From assembly GCF_014062345.1 (NCBI RefSeq), contig NZ_JACGLS010000002.1:124001-188000 (forward strand): a stretch of DNA of 64,000 nt. The letters are read 5' to 3'. Both the position numbers and the translations under genes were made by a program. The notes beneath the pieces are model-generated. The model was not told where the DNA came from. It searched no databases and saw only the letters and a program-made list of their open reading frames with translations. This document shows positions 62,652-64,000 of this stretch, one piece after another; the first letter of the stretch is position 1, and each line of letters starts with the position of its first letter. Source of the stretch: Tenacibaculum pelagium (GTDB lineage: Bacteria; Bacteroidota; Bacteroidia; Flavobacteriales; Flavobacteriaceae).

Positions 62652-64000
62652 TTAATGGTGGTTACTATCTTCTCCTCTGTGTTCGATGTTATAGTAATGG
62701 TATGTTTCACTCTCTTGTAAGAATGGGTTTCCTTTTGCTATTGGATCTGCTTTTGCGAATGCACTGAATGTAGCATAGATAAACAATCCTAAAAAGAATA
62801 AGATACCACTAACTTCACCAATTCCGAATCCCCATTGAGCACCTACAGTACCAGGCATAATCATTACGAATAAATCTACGTAGTGACCTAATAAGATTAC
62901 TACACCTCCGATTACTACGAACCAAGGAATACTCTTAAAATCACTGTTGATTAATAATAATACTGGGAAGATAAAGTTCATTCCTACCATTGCTAAGAAA
63001 GGTAGCTTATACTCATTAAAACGTAATAAGTAGTAAGTCGTTTCTTCTGGCATATCAGCATACCATATTAACATGAACTGAGCGAACCATAAGTATGTCC
63101 AGAATACAGAGAAACCAAACATGTATTTTGCTAAATCGTGAATATGACTATCGTTAACAAACGGTAAAGCTCCTTTAGAACGTAAGTAAATAGTTACAAA
63201 AGCAATTGTTGTTAAAGCTGATACTAAGAAAGTAGCTAATACATACCATCCGAATAATGTAGAGAACCAGTGTGGGTCAATTCCCATAATCCAATCCCAA
63301 GACATCATAGATTCAGTAATCATAAATAAGAATAAGAAGATTACAGAAATATTGTAGTTTCTCTTATGTAATTTTAAATCTCCATTATCTTGTTTAATAG
63401 AATCTCTTCTAATAAAGAAACGATAAGCATTCCAAACTAATAAATAGAAGATACTTCTCATTAACCATCCCGGAGTATTTAAATACCATTTTTTACCATC
63501 AATAATAGCATCATAGTTAGGACTTGTAGGGTCTACAACTCCTTCTCCCATCCATGGAAATAAATGGTTCATATGCATTGCAGTAGCAATTAAGAACAAT
63601 AACATAATTACACTTACATAATGCATGTTAGCAGTAATAGCTTCCATTACTCTAAATAATACTACAGACCAACCTGCTTGTGCCACTCTTTGAATTGCAT
63701 AGAATGCTAGTACTAATAATGTAACTCCTAAAAAGAATAATAAGGCTACAAAAAATGCTGCCCAAGGGCGGTTTTGCATTTGATGAAAAGCATGTTCTGC
63801 GTGAGCTTCATGTTCTTCAGCGTGAGCTGCATCTGCATGAGCATCTTTAGTTTCAACAACGTGTGCAGTTGCTTCTTCTTTGTGAGTATCTTTTACATGA
63901 GCTGAATCTGTATCAACATCTGCATGTAATTCTTCTTTTACTTCTTCAGCATGTGTTGCTGTACTATCAGCAGCATGTTCTTCTGTTTTTGCTTCTTCTG
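62652..64000 (-). CDS. actF: Alternative complex III subunit ActF (5' end outside window)
   Basis: The polytopic NrfD-like/ActF protein (RPWAAFFVALLFFLGVTLLVLAF, WGFGIGEVSGILFFLGLF) starts at a visible ATG at 63779, but the frame stays open to the window edge. This gives 73 more residues rich in His, Ala and Glu (HADAAHAEEHEAHAEHAFHQ). ActF is a membrane subunit of the quinol:electron-acceptor oxidoreductase that replaces bc1 in Bacteroidota and feeds electrons to the cox genes downstream (36-base gap). The true start lies outside. Confidence 0.85.
   Translation of the reverse strand, partial: EEAKTEEHAADSTATHAEEVKEELHADVDTDSAHVKDTHKEEATAHVVETKDAHADAAHAEEHEAHAEHAFHQMQNRPWAAFFVALLFFLGVTLLVLAFYAIQRVAQAGWSVVLFRVMEAITANMHYVSVIMLLFLIATAMHMNHLFPWMGEGVVDPTSPNYDAIIDGKKWYLNTPGWLMRSIFYLLVWNAYRFFIRRDSIKQDNGDLKLHKRNYNISVIFLFLFMITESMMSWDWIMGIDPHWFSTLFGWYVLATFLVSALTTIAFVTIYLRSKGALPFVNDSHIHDLAKYMFGFSVFWTYLWFAQFMLIWYADMPEETTYYLLRFNEYKLPFLAMVGMNFIFPVLLLINSDFKSIPWFVVIGGVVILLGHYVDLFVMIMPGTVGAQWGFGIGEVSGILFFLGLFIYATFSAFAKADPIAKGNPFLQESETYHYYNIEHRGEDSNHH

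Noticed and set aside
1..64000. tRNA, rRNA, CRISPR, insertion sequence or prophage genes
   Set aside because: I looked for tRNA-like cloverleaf ends, repeated spacers and transposase or integrase motifs and saw none; dedicated searches would be needed to exclude short RNA genes fully.

Overview
The window is AT-rich bacterial chromosome from a member of the Bacteroidota, almost certainly a Flavobacteriaceae (a marine Tenacibaculum/Polaribacter-type organism is my best guess, not proven). The evidence is the gliding-motility ABC protein GldA, a DUF5686/carboxypeptidase-regulatory outer-membrane protein, a Porin_10-type porin, an extended S16 protein, the ActF-CoxB-CoxA respiratory gene order, DnaE fused to a proofreading exonuclease, and many copies of the Bacteroidota -7 promoter element TAnnTTTG. 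No rRNA, tRNA, CRISPR array, transposase or prophage was seen.

Layout. 1-10.2 kb: a truncated Lrp/AsnC regulator divergent from a methionine gamma-lyase-like PLP enzyme, a membrane hydrolase, an NhaC antiporter, acetyltransferases, a porin, RNase HII, a nucleoid-associated protein and PhnA. 10.3-16.8 kb: rpsP-rimM, a cold-shock protein and dnaE with a small follower. 16.8-20.25 kb: an accessory island of orphan, immunity-like genes (at least one clear SUKH/SMI1-KNR4 member), each preceded by a short decayed reading frame placed like the C-terminal tail of a lost toxin. 20.2-28.3 kb: gldA, folA, thyA, a nucleoside transporter with an extra N-terminal domain, a bifunctional nuclease, etfBA and the divergent pdhB. 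The etf/pdhB intergenic region holds a perfect 26-bp palindrome. 28.3-45.2 kb: a DUF5686 protein, soluble and membrane pyrophosphatases side by side, pabB, two hydrolase/lipoprotein blocks, two paralogous TlpA-type thioredoxin lipoproteins, tilS, a DsbD-like protein, DUF4126 and YifB/ComM.

45.2-51.9 kb: ahcY and a phosphopantetheinyl transferase, then a thiamine-acquisition block: thiamine-binding protein, PnuC/PnuT-type permease, NadR-like kinase, an ArfB-like factor, a TPP riboswitch and the TonB-dependent receptor it controls. 51.96-53.50 kb: a two-gene secreted/lipoprotein cassette bounded by inverted 13-bp repeats. The right boundary is a nested, attC-like imperfect palindrome. 53.5-59.7 kb: a tight six-gene minus-strand operon starting at ruvB and continuing through a membrane protein, SulP transporter, CstB-like persulfide dioxygenase-rhodanese, a rhodanese lipoprotein and an HMA metal-binding protein. 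59.8-64 kb: coxA, coxB and the truncated actF of the aerobic respiratory chain.

The parts most likely to be new are the immunity island with toxin-tail relics, the inverted-repeat cassette, the NadR-like kinase as a candidate thiamine kinase, and the etf/pdh palindrome. Most of the rest is conserved flavobacterial housekeeping.
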